Part shown: piece after piece, positions 17,037 to 31,917 of the stretch
How the letters are laid out: each line of letters begins with the position of its first letter
Position numbering within the stretch: the first letter of the stretch is position 1
Assembly (NCBI RefSeq): GCF_003385235.1
Contig: NZ_PQIA01000001.1
Span: forward strand, 1 to 64,000
Reading direction: 5' to 3'
DNA length: 64,000 nt
Source of the DNA: Amycolatopsis circi
GTDB lineage: Bacteria > Actinomycetota > Actinomycetes > Mycobacteriales > Pseudonocardiaceae
The notes under the pieces: model-generated
The model's database searches: none
Told to the model about the DNA's origin: nothing
The model's input: only the letters and a program-made list of their open reading frames with translations
Made by a program: the position numbers and the translations under genes

Positions 17037-17074
17037 GCTGTCTCCCGCCGGAGGACTTCCGGACGGGAGACAGC
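17037..17074. terminator. Bidirectional terminator between DUF2382 gene and sdhB
   Basis: GCTGTCTCCCG (17037-17047) pairs perfectly with CGGGAGACAGC (17064-17074), and the outer GCGCC/GGCGC bases extend the stem. It lies between two convergent genes. Confidence 0.75.
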
Positions 17075-17086
17075 GGGCGCGGCCGG

Positions 17087-17826
17087 CTATCGTCGCGAGC
17101 GGCTGGCTTTCAGGAACTCCCGGTTGAGGTTCGCGATGCTCGTCAGCGGGATCCCCTTGGGACACGAGGCGACGCATTCGCCGGTGTTCGTGCAGCCGCC
17201 GAAGTCCGCCGCGTCCATGGTTTCCACCATGTCCAGCACGCGCTGGGCGCGTTCCGGCTGGCCTTGCGGCAGGGAATTCAGGTGCGCCACCTTCGCCGAG
17301 GTGAACAGCATCGCCGACCCGTTCGGGCAGGCCGCCACGCACGCGCCGCAGCCGATGCAGGTCGCGTTGTCGAAGGCGAGATCCGCGTGCGGCTTGGGCA
17401 CCGGCGTCGCGTGCGCTTCGGGAGCGCTGCCGGTCGGGGCGGTGACGTAGCCGCCCGCCTCGATGATCCGGTCGAACGCGGACCGGTCGACCACTAGATC
17501 CTTGATCACCGGGAAACCCTTGGCGCGCCACGGTTCCACGTCCAGCACGTCGCCGTCGCGGAAGGATCGCAGGTGCAGCTGGCAGGTCGTGGTGCGCTCG
17601 GGGCCGTGCGCCCGCCCGTTGATCACGACGCCGCACGAGCCGCAGATGCCCTCGCGGCAGTCGTGGTCGAAGGCGATCGGCTGCGCGCCGTCCTCGATGA
17701 GGTGCTGGTTGAGGACGTCGAGGAGTTCCAGGAAGGACATGTCCGGGCTGGCGTCGTCGACCGGGTAGTCGACCAGCCTGCCGTCGTCGTCCGGGCCGGA
17801 CTGGCGCCAGACCCGCAGGGTGAGTT

Positions 17827-17830
<4 letters not shown>
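17087..17830 (-). CDS. sdhB: Succinate dehydrogenase iron-sulfur subunit
   Basis: Carries electrons from the flavoprotein to the membrane anchor. It has the plant-type [2Fe-2S] motif [10 protein letters not shown] near residue 65, followed by [14 protein letters not shown] and [16 protein letters not shown] for the [4Fe-4S] and [3Fe-4S] clusters. 247 residues. The GTG start at 17830 overlaps the sdhA stop by 4 bp, so the two are translationally coupled. The three-subunit sdhCAB order resembles the Sdh1 type of mycobacteria. Confidence 0.93.
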
Positions 17831-19755
<1,925 letters not shown>

Positions 19756-19756
19756 G

Positions 19757-20464
19757 TCAGGCCACCCATCCCGCCATGACGGCGATCGGCACGATCAGGA
19801 AACCGCCGGTGATCACGACGGCGAGCACGGATCCCACGGTTTTCAATGCCCTGTCCCGCGCTTTGCTGGTGATCCCGAGGGTCTGCGCCGCGCTCCAGAA
19901 GCCGTGGTTGATGTGCAGGCCGAGCATCAGCAGCGCGACGATGTAGATCAGATTGACCCACCAGACCTGGAAGTCCGCGACGATGTTGTGGTACGGCTGG
20001 CCGTCGCGGAAGTCCTGGTTGGCCACGCCGACCGTGAGATCCAGGATGTGCCACACGAGGTAAAGCGCGAGCGTCGCGCCGCCCCAGCGCATGGTGTGCG
20101 TCGCGAAGCTGGCCTTGCGCCGCTGGCCGTGCGCGTACTTGACCGGGCGCGCCTGACGGTCCCGTTTGGACAGTTGCACCGCCGCGAGCACGTGCAGCAC
20201 CAACGCGATCAGCAGCACGACCCGTTGGATCGAGAGGTACCAGGCGTTCTGCAGCACCGGCTCGCCGATGGTGCGCAACCAGGCCGCGTAGTCGTCGAAA
20301 TGCTGTGCTCCCAGGAAAACCTTGAGGTTCCCGGCCATGTGCACGAACAGGAACGCGACGAACATCAGGCCGGTGACGGCCATGACGACCTTCTTGCCGA
20401 TGGTCGAACGCCAGAACGTCACGAGCGCCGGGCGACGGCGGGGCGGAGCGGGTGCGAGTGCCAC
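19757..20464 (-). CDS. sdhC: Succinate dehydrogenase cytochrome b subunit
   Basis: Single membrane anchor with about five transmembrane helices that binds heme b and passes electrons to menaquinone. Candidate heme histidines are in [34 protein letters not shown] and [10 protein letters not shown] chose the GTG at 20464; a TTG at 20500 would add 12 residues, and neither has a good ribosome site. First gene of sdhCAB, divergent from a LysR regulator. Confidence 0.88.
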   Translation of the reverse strand: MALAPAPPRRRPALVTFWRSTIGKKVVMAVTGLMFVAFLFVHMAGNLKVFLGAQHFDDYAAWLRTIGEPVLQNAWYLSIQRVVLLIALVLHVLAAVQLSKRDRQARPVKYAHGQRRKASFATHTMRWGGATLALYLVWHILDLTVGVANQDFRDGQPYHNIVADFQVWWVNLIYIVALLMLGLHINHGFWSAAQTLGITSKARDRALKTVGSVLAVVITGGFLIVPIAVMAGWVA

Positions 20465-20522
20465 GGAATCGACGGTAGGTCGGCGCTGACGAGAGGGCAA
20501 ACACCTGATTTCTCTCGACGAG

Positions 20523-20537
20523 ATAGGCAGCGCCTAT
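20523..20537. promoter_or_regulatory. LysR-type palindrome between sdhC and lysR
   Basis: ATAGGC-agc-GCCTAT is a perfect 6-bp inverted repeat ending at the lysR start region. It is a good candidate site for autoregulation and control of sdhCAB. Confidence 0.5.
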
Positions 20538-20547
20538 GATGGTGGTC

Positions 20548-21471
20548 ATGCAGTTCCAGCAGCTGGCGTATTTCCTGGCAGTGGCCGAGACGCGGCATTT
20601 CACCCGGGCCGCCGAACAAATGCGTGTGGCGCAGCCCTCACTGTCGCAGCAGATCCGCGCGCTGGAACGGGATGTCGGCGCGGGGCTGTTCCACCGCATC
20701 CGCGGGAACGTCACGCTCACCGAGGCGGGGGAGACGCTGCTGCCGATCGCGCGCCGGATCCTCGCCGAGACGGAGACCGCGTATCGGGCGATCCGCGAGC
20801 TGGACGAACTGGGCCGCGGCCGGGTGCGGCTCGGCGCGACCCCGAGCCTGTGCACCGGCCTGCTGCCCGCGATGCTCGCCGCGTTCCGCCGGGACTACCC
20901 GGGGATCGAGCTGGTGCTGCACGAAAGCGGCTCCCGCGACCTGCAGACCGCGCTGTCGGAAGGCGGCCTGGACCTGGCGATGATCGTGGACAGCCGAGTC
21001 CACGACGATTCCCGGCTGGAGAGCCGCGCGCTGTTCGTCGAGGACCTGGTGGTGATCTCGCCGAAGGACGCGCCCGCGCCGGTGCGCGGCCGGATGCCGA
21101 TCGCCGCGCTGCGGGACCGGCCGCTGGTGATGTTCCGGCAGGGCTACGACCTGCGCGAGGCGACCGTGGCCGCGTGTCGTGCCGAGGGTTTCGACCCGCT
21201 CTTCGCGATCGAAGGCGGCGAGATGGACGCGGTGCTGGAGTTGGTCCAGGCCGGGCTGGGCCTGGCGGTGGTGCCGAGCACCGTGGTCGGGGACCGGTTC
21301 CGCCGCACGCAGTTCACCGAGCCCGGGCTCAGCCGGGTGGTCCGGCTGGCGTACCGGCGGGATGTCGAGCAGCCGCGCGCCGTGCGAGCGCTGCAGGACG
21401 CGGTGGTGCGGTACCTGGGCGGCGGCGTTGCGCAACTGCCGCCCGGCACGCGTCCGCTCGTCGGCGGGTGA
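20548..21471 (+). CDS. LysR-family regulator, divergent from sdhCAB
   Basis: A 307-residue LysR protein with a winged helix at residues 1-60 (MQFQQLAYFLAVAETRHFTR, AAEQMRVAQPSLSQQIRALE) and an effector domain from about residue 90 (GRVRLGATPSLCTGLLPAML). The family N terminus fixes the start at 20548; upstream in-frame ATGs at 20536 and 20539 are also possible. Its divergent position implies control of sdhCAB, perhaps in response to succinate or redox state. Confidence 0.88.
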   Translation: MQFQQLAYFLAVAETRHFTRAAEQMRVAQPSLSQQIRALERDVGAGLFHRIRGNVTLTEAGETLLPIARRILAETETAYRAIRELDELGRGRVRLGATPSLCTGLLPAMLAAFRRDYPGIELVLHESGSRDLQTALSEGGLDLAMIVDSRVHDDSRLESRALFVEDLVVISPKDAPAPVRGRMPIAALRDRPLVMFRQGYDLREATVAACRAEGFDPLFAIEGGEMDAVLELVQAGLGLAVVPSTVVGDRFRRTQFTEPGLSRVVRLAYRRDVEQPRAVRALQDAVVRYLGGGVAQLPPGTRPLVGG

Positions 21472-21561
21472 TCAGCGGGCGCGGTCGATCAGCTGGTGCG
21501 CTTGCAGACCGAGGTGCGCCCGCCGCGCCAACGGCGTCGGCCGGGCCCGCCGCCTTTCCGA

Positions 21562-21942
21562 CTACATCCCCACCGACTGCCTCTCCGCCTCGATCAGGCC
21601 CACGACGCGTACCTGCTCGCGGGTGTACGGCTGGCCGATGTATTTCTTGGCCACCTCGTCGATGATCTCCCACGCCGCGTCGCCCTCGATCCATTCGGCC
21701 ACCCGGCCGCGGATGATGATCGGCTCGAACGGATTGTCCGGCGGGGTAAGGGAAATCGCCACGCGCGGGTCGTGGCGGAGGTTGCGGGCCTTGCGGCTGT
21801 CCGGGCCGGTCAGGAAGACGATCCGGTCGCCGTGCGTGCCGATCCACAACGGGACGACGTGCGGCGATCCGTCCGGGAGCACGGTGGCGAGGTGGGCGAT
21901 CGGAGTGCCGTCGAGGACGCGGCGGACATCGGGGTTCAGCAT
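21562..21942 (-). CDS. PPOX-class F420-dependent oxidoreductase
   Basis: A 126-residue split-barrel flavoprotein of the pyridoxamine-phosphate-oxidase superfamily. IAHLATVLPDGSPHVVPLWI and DSRKARNLRHDPRVAIS mark the cofactor-binding part of the TIGR03618-like F420 group. Substrate unknown. It starts at 21942 behind GAAAGGAACCCCC and lies 11 bp after the DHFR-like gene, so they form a two-gene unit. Confidence 0.85.
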   Translation of the reverse strand: MLNPDVRRVLDGTPIAHLATVLPDGSPHVVPLWIGTHGDRIVFLTGPDSRKARNLRHDPRVAISLTPPDNPFEPIIIRGRVAEWIEGDAAWEIIDEVAKKYIGQPYTREQVRVVGLIEAERQSVGM

Positions 21943-21953
21943 GGGGGTTCCTT

Positions 21954-22556
21954 TCAGCGGAGAATCTCGTAGTGAAGATGGGTGACACCGGGCGCGGGGA
22001 CGGCCTCGACCAGCCTGAGCCGGACATGCTCGGGGAGTTCGCCGAAGAAGCTCCGCCCGCCGCCCAGCAGGATCGGCACCTGGTGCAGAACGAAGTCGTC
22101 GACCAGCCCGGCCTTGATCGCTTCGGTGACCAGAACGCCGCCCATGAGCGCGACGTCCTTGTCGCCCGCCACCGCCCGCGCGCCGGCGACGGCCTCTTCG
22201 ACGCTGGCCGCCTGGGTCTGCGCCTCGCTCAACTCCGGCACCGGCTGGTGGCTGACCACGAACAACGGAGCCGTCGGATGCGGACCACTACCGCCGAAGT
22301 GGCTTGAGTGGTCGTAGGTCTTGTGTCCGACGACGGTCGCCCCGACGCGCGCCGCGAGCGAGTCGAAAACCTGGGCGCTGGGCTCGGAGAGGTTGAAGCC
22401 GTCGAAGATTTTGCTGGGCGTGTCGCCGGTGAAGTACCAGTCGAACAGCGCACTCGCGTCGCCGAGCCCGCTCCCGACTTCGTCGGCCCCCTCGGGGAGG
22501 CGGCCGCTGATGTACCCGTCGACCGAGACGGAGAGGGCACTGAACACTTTGGTCAT
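21954..22556 (-). CDS. Dihydrofolate reductase-family protein (RibD C-terminal type)
   Basis: A 200-residue RibD_C/DHFR-fold reductase that probably uses NADPH. Conserved pieces are FSALSVSVDGYISG at the N terminus, ARVGATVVGHKTYD, KDVALMGGVLVTEAIKAGLV and the C-terminal ILLGGGRSFFGEL. It is not the folate enzyme folA; members are commonly uncharacterised. ATG at 22556 follows AAGGAGCGTC. It lies 20 bp downstream of the FAD oxidase gene. Confidence 0.88.
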   Translation of the reverse strand: MTKVFSALSVSVDGYISGRLPEGADEVGSGLGDASALFDWYFTGDTPSKIFDGFNLSEPSAQVFDSLAARVGATVVGHKTYDHSSHFGGSGPHPTAPLFVVSHQPVPELSEAQTQAASVEEAVAGARAVAGDKDVALMGGVLVTEAIKAGLVDDFVLHQVPILLGGGRSFFGELPEHVRLRLVEAVPAPGVTHLHYEILR

Positions 22557-22575
22557 GACGCTCCTTAGTAGTCGC

Positions 22576-23799
22576 TCACAGAGCCTGGGGAAAGTCGAAG
22601 ACCCGGTGCGGGTCGCAGTTTTTCTTGAACGCGGCGAGCCTGGGGTAGTTGCCCGCGTGATACGCCTCGGCCGGATCCTCGAGCGCGAGGTCGGGAAAGT
22701 TCGGGTAAACCCGGCCGGACCCCTCCGCGTGCGCCGCGTTCCACGCCTCGTCCACCCACGGATCGCCCGGGTCGCCGATCTCCTCCAGCAGAAACCGCTC
22801 GCCCCGGTGGGCGAACGCGGTCTCCTCCTCGGCGACCCGGTTGTACGCCCCGCCCATCGCCGTGAACGCCAGCCGCCGGTTGCCTTCTAGCCCCTTGAGC
22901 AGTTCGCCCGCGGTGCGCTCCGACATCGTGCGCGCGAAAAACTCCGACCGGCTCCGGCTCCCCTCGGCCGGGTCTTCCGCGCGGAATGTGGACTTCACCA
23001 TGCTGTAGGGAACATCCAGTCGGATGTCTATTGCATACAGAACACCGGCCCGCGCGGTGAACTCCCTGAGCAACGCCCGGGTCGTCTCCGGCGGCATCGT
23101 CGAGGCACCGAAGAGCGTCGCCTGTCCGCCTTGGACAGTGAGATTCACGGTCAGTCCGTCGGGTGCGTTGGGTGCCCAGTCCTGCCACGCCTTAACGACG
23201 CTTTCCGGCTCCGCCCAACGCCCTTCGATCCGGCAGACCGACGGCTCCGGCACAGTCGCGAACCGCAGCTCCGTAACGATGCCGAACTGCCCTCCGCCCG
23301 CGCCGCGCAACGCCCAGAACAGTTCGGATTCCCGGTGTTCGTCGCACTCCACGACGCTCCGGTCGGCGAGCACCACCTGCGCGCCGACGAGCCGATCGCA
23401 GGTCAGCCCGTACTGACGGCCGAGAAGCCCAATCCCTCCGCCCAGCGTCAGTCCTGCGATGCCGACAGTGTCGCCGCACCCGGCGGGAATCGTCCGACCG
23501 GACTCGTGCAGCGCCGCGTACACCGCCCCCAGCCGCGCACCCGCGCCGATGGTCGCGACACCATGGTCGTCGACGGCGATCCGGTCCATCCCGGACAGAT
23601 CCACCACAATCCCGTCGGCCGGGCACCGGTCCACGAAACAATGCCCGCCACCGCGCGGCACGATGCGGTCGCCGGTCTCGGCCGCGTAGGCGAGAACCTG
23701 AACGACGTCCGAAACCGAATGGCAGCGAACCGTCAGTTTCGCTTTCGGGCTGGCCTCGTAACCGGGGGAGAGGACGTCGAGTGCGTTCAGGTCGATCAC
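22576..23799 (-). CDS. FAD-linked oxidase, berberine-bridge-enzyme type
   Basis: PCMH-type FAD oxidase with a C-terminal BBE domain; such enzymes oxidise sugars or alcohol and amine groups of natural products with oxygen. RIVPRGGGHCFVDRCPADGI contains the FAD-linking histidine, AGCGDTVGIAGLTLGGGIG is the pyrophosphate loop, and GNYPRLAAFKKNCDPHRVFD is the BBE tail. The second covalent cysteine usually found near GLTLGGG is not obvious. About 407 residues from GTG at 23799; GTG at 23850 would add 17. The promoter must lie in decayed araC repeat sequence, so the start is uncertain. Confidence 0.82.
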   Translation of the reverse strand: MIDLNALDVLSPGYEASPKAKLTVRCHSVSDVVQVLAYAAETGDRIVPRGGGHCFVDRCPADGIVVDLSGMDRIAVDDHGVATIGAGARLGAVYAALHESGRTIPAGCGDTVGIAGLTLGGGIGLLGRQYGLTCDRLVGAQVVLADRSVVECDEHRESELFWALRGAGGGQFGIVTELRFATVPEPSVCRIEGRWAEPESVVKAWQDWAPNAPDGLTVNLTVQGGQATLFGASTMPPETTRALLREFTARAGVLYAIDIRLDVPYSMVKSTFRAEDPAEGSRSRSEFFARTMSERTAGELLKGLEGNRRLAFTAMGGAYNRVAEEETAFAHRGERFLLEEIGDPGDPWVDEAWNAAHAEGSGRVYPNFPDLALEDPAEAYHAGNYPRLAAFKKNCDPHRVFDFPQAL

Positions 23800-23818
23800 G
23801 GAGGAGACGTTACGGAGT

Positions 23819-24464
23819 TCTGGATCTCCGTTCTTGAACAAAACGCGCACGAGAGACGTTCACAGCCGGACTGGCGGGGACCGTCGTGGCTGCCCGCGCA
23901 CCGGACTGGACCACCGCCAGAAGTCCTGGAACCGCTTGGTCCGCTGGTGCTCCTTCGGGGCTCGACCGTTCCGGACCGGCGAACGCATCCGGATGGCGGG
24001 GAAGCGGAAGGATCATGCCCTCCCGTGCACCGGCCGGGGTTGCCCACGGAGGAGCCGTCTCGGCGTGATCCCGGTCGGCCGAAGACACTCGCGGCCGACG
24101 TGGGCTCGGTCTGCCTAGCCGGTCTCGCCATCCCGCCCCGCCGCGATTGCGCTGGATCGCGCGAGAAACCCTCGGAACGGCCGGGCCGCTGGCGCACCTT
24201 CGGTCCCGACCCCGCGGAGCCACCGTCCCGCACCGGCGAACGCCTCCGGGTGGCGAGGAACGGTGCGCAGGGAAGCGATGACCGTGCCCGCGTGCCCCGG
24301 ACGGGGTCGAGCCGAGCGGTTGTCTTGGCGCGGCCCCAGCGGGCCGAAGACATTCGCGGCTGACGTCGGCTTGGCCGGAGCAGCCGGTCTCGCGGTCCCT
24401 GCCTCCCGCCCAGTCGCGATTGCGCCGGATCGGGCGGGCACAAGAAACCCGCTGAACCGCATCG
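23819..24464 (-). repeat. Three decayed tandem copies of the araC 3' end
   Basis: The 645 bp downstream of the AraC gene hold three degenerate copies of its last 80 or so codons plus 3' flank, in the same orientation. Landmark GGCGAACGC recurs at 23978, 24235 and 24481 (the last in the intact gene), giving a 246-257 bp period. Copies still encode recognisable fragments: FLVPARSGAIATGR and FRGFLARSSAIAAGR against FLALAQSGAIATGR in the gene. Frameshifts and stops make them non-functional. Confidence 0.8.
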
Positions 24465-25298
24465 TCACCGCACGGAGACTGGCGAACGCCTCCGGGTGGC
24501 GAGGAACGGCGCGTACGAAGCGGAATGATCATGCCCGCACGCACACCGATCGAGATCGCCCCCGAGCAATTGCCGCGGCGTGACCCCAGTCAGCCGAAGA
24601 CACTCACGGCTGAGATGCGCCTGGTCGGCATAACCCGCGTCGACCGCGAGGCTCGCCATCCCGTCCGCGCCCCGGCGGCCGGTCGCGATCGCGCCGGACT
24701 GGGCCAGCGCGAGAAACCCTTGGAACCGCAACGTCCGCTGCAGCACCTTCGGACTCATCCCGACCGCCTGCAGACACCGCCGCCGCAACTGGCTCGCCGA
24801 GAGCGCCAAGTGCGCCGCGACCGCGTCGACGCCGACCGGATCCCACGGCATCAGCACCTGCACCGCTTCCCCGACGAGCGGATCCAGGCCAGTCCGGCGG
24901 AACTCGCGCACGAGATGCGCCTGCAGCGCGGCCAGCCCCTGCTCGGGGGTCGCGGCGAGCGCGACGGCCTCCACGAGCCGGTCCGCGGTCCGGCCCCACA
25001 ACTCGGCCAGCCCGAGGTGCTGGTCGGCCAGCTCGTCGAGCCCCGCGGGCAGCGGAGGCGCGGCCCCGGGCCGGAACCGCACTCCGACGATGGTCGTGTG
25101 CGCCGGGATGACCTCGATCCGCGGCCCGGTCAACGGACCGAGCAGGTGCGGGCGCCCGCCGACCGGGAAGTGGATCTCGACGCCGCCGGTCGGCAGATGC
25201 CGCTGCACGTACGGCGCGTCGCCGGTGCGCTGGATCCACACCGTGCGCACGACTCCCGCCAGTCCCGGCACCGGCGGACGCTCCACATACGCGGTCAT
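24465..25298 (-). CDS. AraC-family transcriptional regulator
   Basis: A 277-residue AraC protein with an N-terminal sensor domain of the DUF6597 type (ERPPVPGLAGVVRTVWIQRT) and a C-terminal double helix-turn-helix (about residues 150-250, ending GYADQAHLSRECLRLTGVTPRQLL). The start chosen is the ATG at 25298; a GTG at 25349 is possible. The last 30 or so residues after the helix-turn-helix are unusual and are themselves part of the tandem repeat unit, so the C terminus may have been altered when the 3' end was duplicated. Confidence 0.85.
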   Translation of the reverse strand: MTAYVERPPVPGLAGVVRTVWIQRTGDAPYVQRHLPTGGVEIHFPVGGRPHLLGPLTGPRIEVIPAHTTIVGVRFRPGAAPPLPAGLDELADQHLGLAELWGRTADRLVEAVALAATPEQGLAALQAHLVREFRRTGLDPLVGEAVQVLMPWDPVGVDAVAAHLALSASQLRRRCLQAVGMSPKVLQRTLRFQGFLALAQSGAIATGRRGADGMASLAVDAGYADQAHLSRECLRLTGVTPRQLLGGDLDRCACGHDHSASYAPFLATRRRSPVSVR

Positions 25299-25542
25299 CC
25301 CCGTACCGAAGCGTTCCGCCGGGCGCGCGTCAAGTACCGGGACCCCCACTCTTGCCGGGAAACGCTTTTCCGGATGCGGATCCAGCTCGGGAAAGTCTCG
25401 CCGCGGCGGTCGTTCGCCCGCGGGCGCCGGGTCGCAAGTCCCTGGACCGGAAGACCTTCTCCTGTAGTCACCGGACGGCGAGCCGGGGGATTCTCGCTGT
25501 CTGAATCAGGGGAACGCGTGCCACCGAAGGAGGCACCCGGTC

Positions 25543-25764
25543 ATGCCGACGTTGCTTGTCATCTTGCTTGTCCTGGGCGCGGTTCTGGTCGTGGGAGGAC
25601 TGCTGGACAGAGCCGGCCAGGCCCACGCGCGCCTCACCGGCTGCCGGCAGCGCACTGCCACCGGCCTGGTCACCTGGGTGCAGAGCGCGGTCGCCGCTGT
25701 GCTCGGCGGCGCCGGACTGCTGCTTTTCCTTTATCTCGTGGTGACTTTCTCCTCCGTGCGGTAA
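25543..25764 (+). CDS. Small two-helix membrane protein
   Basis: A 73-residue protein with hydrophobic segments at residues 3-20 (TLLVILLVLGAVLVVGG) and 47-68 (SAVAAVLGGAGLLLFLYLVV) and a basic loop between. Its ATG follows a strong AAGGAGG, which supports a real gene. No family recognised. It ends before a strong terminator shared with gdhA. Confidence 0.65.
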   Translation: MPTLLVILLVLGAVLVVGGLLDRAGQAHARLTGCRQRTATGLVTWVQSAVAAVLGGAGLLLFLYLVVTFSSVR

Positions 25765-25836
25765 TCGCCCGCCGGGCGCGTCCGTCCTCGCGCCCGCGAC
25801 GAACGGCTGCCCGTGTGTCCCGCCGCCCGGCGAATC

Positions 25837-25866
25837 CGGCACCGGGACGCGACTGTCCCGGTGCCG
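25837..25866. terminator. Bidirectional terminator between small membrane gene and gdhA
   Basis: CGGCACCGGGAC (25837-25848) pairs perfectly with GTCCCGGTGCCG (25855-25866) over a 6-nt loop, between two convergent genes. Confidence 0.8.
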
Positions 25867-25880
25867 AAACCGGGGACCGG

Positions 25881-25904
25881 ACCGCGACCGCGACCGCGAC
25901 CGCG
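25881..25904. repeat. ACCGCG hexamer, four perfect copies
   Basis: A short 6-bp tandem repeat with flanking partial copies just after the terminator. Nothing else but an ATACTGCATAC element (25972-25982) is seen before gdhA ends at 26026. Confidence 0.8.
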
Positions 25905-26025
25905 ACCGGGGAGAATCCTGTCCACGGTGGACCGCAGGCACCACTCAGTCGACCGGCACACCTGCGACTAAATACTGCATACAACATTCTGCCGAGCGGA
26001 GACTGTCCGCACGGAGCGGCTCGGC

Positions 26026-30778
<4,753 letters not shown>

Positions 30779-30786
30779 TAGTTACT

Positions 30787-30815
30787 CCTTAGTAACCGGC
30801 TACCGGTTACTAAGG
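30787..30815. promoter_or_regulatory. GntR operator, 13-bp perfect palindrome
   Basis: CCTTAGTAACCGG and CCGGTTACTAAGG flank a 3-bp centre, 8 bp upstream of the Mo-enzyme start, with a partial extra half-site TTAGTTACT at 30779-30786. Almost certainly bound by the adjacent GntR. Confidence 0.75.
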
Positions 30816-30872
30816 TACGATGCGGGACGGAAGCGGACGAAGTCAAGCCCGCGAAACCGGAGGAGCGCCCCG

Positions 30873-31514
30873 TTGACGCAGCTGCAGCGCACGAACCTGC
30901 GCGAACAAGTGCTCGAAGTGGTGCGGCAGGCGATGGTGTCCGGCGAACTGCGCCCCGGCGACATCTACTCGGCCGCCGCGCTAGCGACGCGCCTGGGCGT
31001 GTCGAGCAGCCCGGTGCGCGAGGCGTTGCTGACGCTGGTCAACCAGGGCCTCCTGGAACCGGTCCGCAACCGCGGCTACCGCGTCGTCGCGATGACCGAA
31101 CGCGACCTGGACGAAATCTACGAGATGCGGCTGCTGCTGGAAGTCCCGGCCACGCTGTCCGCCGCCGCGGCCGCAAGCCCCGCCGACCTCGACCGGCTGG
31201 ACGCCCTGGCCGCCGAGATCGAATCCGCCGCCGGGGAGGGCGACGTCGCGCGCTTCCTGGAGGCCGACCGCCGGTTCCACCTGGACTTGCTGTCCCTCGC
31301 CGGAAACGGACGGCTGACGGACGCCATCGCCAACCTGCGCGACCAGACGCGGTTGTACGGCTTGGAAAAACTGGCCGAGCACGGGCGCTTGGCGGATTCG
31401 GCGAGGGAACACCGGGAGATGCTGGCGACGATCGCGGCTCGCGATTGGGGCCGGTTGGAGGGGCAGGTCAGGGCGCATCTGAAGCACATCCGGGCGGATT
31501 GGGCGTCGGGCTGA
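30873..31514 (+). CDS. GntR-family (FadR/FCD) regulator
   Basis: A 213-residue regulator with an N-terminal winged helix (residues 8-75, ALATRLGVSSSPVREALLTL) and a C-terminal FCD effector domain (MRLLLEVPATLSAAAAA, then FHLDLLSLAGNGRL, AREHREMLATIAARDW with the metal-binding histidines). The start is a TTG at 30873 behind GGAGGAG. Divergent from the Mo-oxidoreductase fusion and its probable regulator, responding to a carboxylate-type ligand. Confidence 0.9.
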   Translation: MTQLQRTNLREQVLEVVRQAMVSGELRPGDIYSAAALATRLGVSSSPVREALLTLVNQGLLEPVRNRGYRVVAMTERDLDEIYEMRLLLEVPATLSAAAAASPADLDRLDALAAEIESAAGEGDVARFLEADRRFHLDLLSLAGNGRLTDAIANLRDQTRLYGLEKLAEHGRLADSAREHREMLATIAARDWGRLEGQVRAHLKHIRADWASG

Positions 31515-31650
31515 GTCTGGGTTGGTCGGGCGTCGAGTCCGTGGTGACAGACCGCTCGGTTGACGACGCCTGAGCTTGAACAGCACTCCCTGCGATCCAG
31601 CCGACCTGGAACCACACGACCTTCGGTTCAGCGACAACCGGTGCCGTGGA

Positions 31651-31917
31651 TCAGGTCAGGTGCCGCAGCACCGCCGGGCGTGGGTCGTCACAGGGTCCGG
31701 GCGGATGGTCGATGTCACTCCGCCGGGCTGAGGCACCGGTCGGGTGAGGTGTCGCATTGCCGCCGGGCGTGGGTCGTCGGCAGGGGCCGGAGCGATGGTC
31801 GACGTCGTGCCGCCGGGAGAGTCGGGTCAGGTGCCGGAAGACCGCTGAGCGTGGGTCGTCGGCAGCGGCTGGGTGATGGTTCGACGTGCAGCCGCTGCGG
31901 GCGAACCGGCGCGAGGG
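31651..31917 (-). repeat. Three degenerate copies of the lysR 3' end, 82-97 bp period
   Basis: Downstream of the LysR stop, its final text (gene: AGDPRPAVAAVLRHLT then stop) recurs as DPRPAVLRHLT-stop, DDPRPAAMRHLTR and ADDPRSAVFRHLTR. The TCAGGTGCC-like landmark sits at 31656, 31745, 31827 and, in the gene itself, about 31923. The remaining spacer back to 31515 shows no gene. Confidence 0.8.
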
